6,814 bases of DNA from positions 1 through 6,814 of the forward strand of contig JAJQHP010000260.1 in the NCBI GenBank assembly GCA_021199695.1. Direction: 5' to 3'. This DNA is from Clostridiales bacterium (GTDB lineage Bacteria; Bacillota; Clostridia; Oscillospirales; Oscillospiraceae). Below the pieces are notes generated by a model. It ran no database searches. It saw only the letters and a program-made list of their open reading frames with translations, and had not been told where the DNA came from. The translations under genes were made by a program, and so were the position numbers. Below are positions 5,926-6,814 of this stretch, piece after piece (within the stretch, counting starts at the first letter, position 1; each line of letters opens with the position of its first letter).

Positions 5926-6814
5926 ATGGCTAAGAAGAAACAGCCCAAGGACAACTCCCACAAGAACAACCCCAACGTCATGGGCCTGCGGCCGGAGGTG
6001 CTGGAGCAGCCCATCACCGAGACGCTGGAGGTCAACTATATGCCCTACGCCATGAGCGTCATCGTCTCCCGGGCCATCCCGGAGATCGACGGGTTCAAGC
6101 CCAGCCACCGGAAGCTGCTGTACACCATGTACCAGATGCACCTGCTCAATGGGCCCAGGACCAAGTCCGCCAACGTGGTGGGGGCCACCATGAAGCTCAA
6201 CCCCCACGGAGACGCCTCCATCTACGACACCATGGTGCGCCTCTCCCGGGGCTACGGTGCTCTGCTCCACCCTCCGGTGGACTCCAAGGGCAACTTCGGC
6301 AAGGTCTACTCCCGGGATATGGCCTACGCCGCCAGCCGGTACACCGAGGTACGGCTGGACCCCATCTGCAACGAGTTCTTCCGGGACATTGACAAGGACA
6401 CGGTGGACTTCGTGGACAACTACGACGGGCGGATGAAGGAGCCCACCCTGCTGCCCACCACCTTTCCCAACGTGCTGGTCTCCGCCAACCAGGGCATCGC
6501 CGTGGGCATGGCCTCCAACCTGTGCGGATTCAACCTGGGTGAGGTGTGCGACGCCGCCATCGCCCGGATGAAGGACCCCAACGCCGACCTGCTCTCCCTG
6601 CTCAAGGCCCCGGACTTCCCCACCGGCGGCGAGCTGCTCTACAACGAGAGCGAGCTGCGCCAGGTGTACGAGACGGGCCGTGGCTCCTTCCGGGTCCGGG
6701 CCAAGTGGCGCTATCTCAAGAGCGAGAATATCATCGAGGTCTATGAGATCCCCTACACCACTAATGTGGAGGCCATCATCGACAAGGTGGCCGAGCAGGT
6801 CAAGGAGGGAAAGG
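5926..6814 (+). CDS. Type IIA DNA topoisomerase subunit A (GyrA/ParC family, divergent), N-terminal 296 residues only
   Basis: This is the DNA-binding and cleavage subunit that partners the upstream subunit B, 15 bases away in the same operon. The visible part covers a polar N-tail, the winged-helix domain and the start of the tower. Diagnostic segments are [16 protein letters not shown] (38), KPSHRKLLY (58), [11 protein letters not shown] (92), GNFG (122), [10 protein letters not shown] (135), DFVDNYDG (161), GIAVGMASN (190) and EIPY (274). Tyr139 is the catalytic tyrosine, preceded by the conserved Arg138. Odd points: Ala97 occupies the quinolone-determining Ser83 position of E. coli GyrA while Asp101 is kept; Asn92 stands where HPHGD has its first His; and PEIDGFKP is one residue shorter than PDVRDGLKP. 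The C-terminal beta-propeller, where a GyrA box would separate gyrase from topoisomerase IV, lies outside the window. Family assignment is firm; subtype is open. Confidence 0.94.
   Translation, partial: MAKKKQPKDNSHKNNPNVMGLRPEVLEQPITETLEVNYMPYAMSVIVSRAIPEIDGFKPSHRKLLYTMYQMHLLNGPRTKSANVVGATMKLNPHGDASIYDTMVRLSRGYGALLHPPVDSKGNFGKVYSRDMAYAASRYTEVRLDPICNEFFRDIDKDTVDFVDNYDGRMKEPTLLPTTFPNVLVSANQGIAVGMASNLCGFNLGEVCDAAIARMKDPNADLLSLLKAPDFPTGGELLYNESELRQVYETGRGSFRVRAKWRYLKSENIIEVYEIPYTTNVEAIIDKVAEQVKEGK

Noticed and set aside
3829..6270. An 813-codon open frame on the minus strand opposite the topoisomerase genes
   Set aside because: It lies antisense to strongly conserved topoisomerase sequence, crosses both genes, and its product is a low-complexity V/L/G/H-rich chain with no recognisable domain. 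GC-rich, C/G-ending codons on the plus strand naturally remove stops from this frame.

Overview
The window reads as a chromosomal segment of a GC-rich member of the Firmicutes, most plausibly a gut Clostridia of the Oscillospiraceae type. This is inferred from the strongly C/G-ending codons, the near-consensus sigma-A promoter, purine-rich ribosome binding sites, and a secreted CAP/Ig-like/BspA-type leucine-rich-repeat/fibronectin III protein of a kind common in that group. The species cannot be fixed from the sequence.

Two divergent transcription units leave a 195-bp intergenic region. The left unit (bases 1-3729, minus strand) is one unbroken frame of 1,243 codons that runs off the left edge. 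It encodes a large secreted protein. Its order is: signal peptide, CAP/SCP domain, bacterial Ig-like (BIG2) domain, cysteine-rich region with six CxxC pairs, about 13 TpLRR/BspA-type leucine-rich repeats with their caps, two tandem 75-residue modules, and two fibronectin III domains. Its C-terminus, and with it any cell-wall anchor, lies outside the window.

The intergenic region (3730-3924) carries a promoter for each direction, the ribosome binding sites, a small palindrome in the leader of the surface-protein gene, and a 7-bp direct repeat over that gene's -35 box.

The right unit (3925 to beyond 6814, plus strand) is a two-gene operon for both subunits of a type IIA DNA topoisomerase: a complete 661-residue GyrB/ParE-type ATPase/TOPRIM subunit, then, after 15 bases, the N-terminal 296 residues of the GyrA/ParC-type cleavage subunit. 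Catalytic residues are present in both, so an active ATP-dependent DNA strand-passage enzyme is expected. Several positions that are nearly invariant in housekeeping gyrase differ. This suggests a divergent additional type IIA topoisomerase rather than the main gyrase, and it is the most interesting item here. Gyrase versus topoisomerase IV cannot be decided because the GyrA/ParC C-terminal domain is missing.

I found no RNA genes, CRISPR arrays, insertion sequences or terminators.
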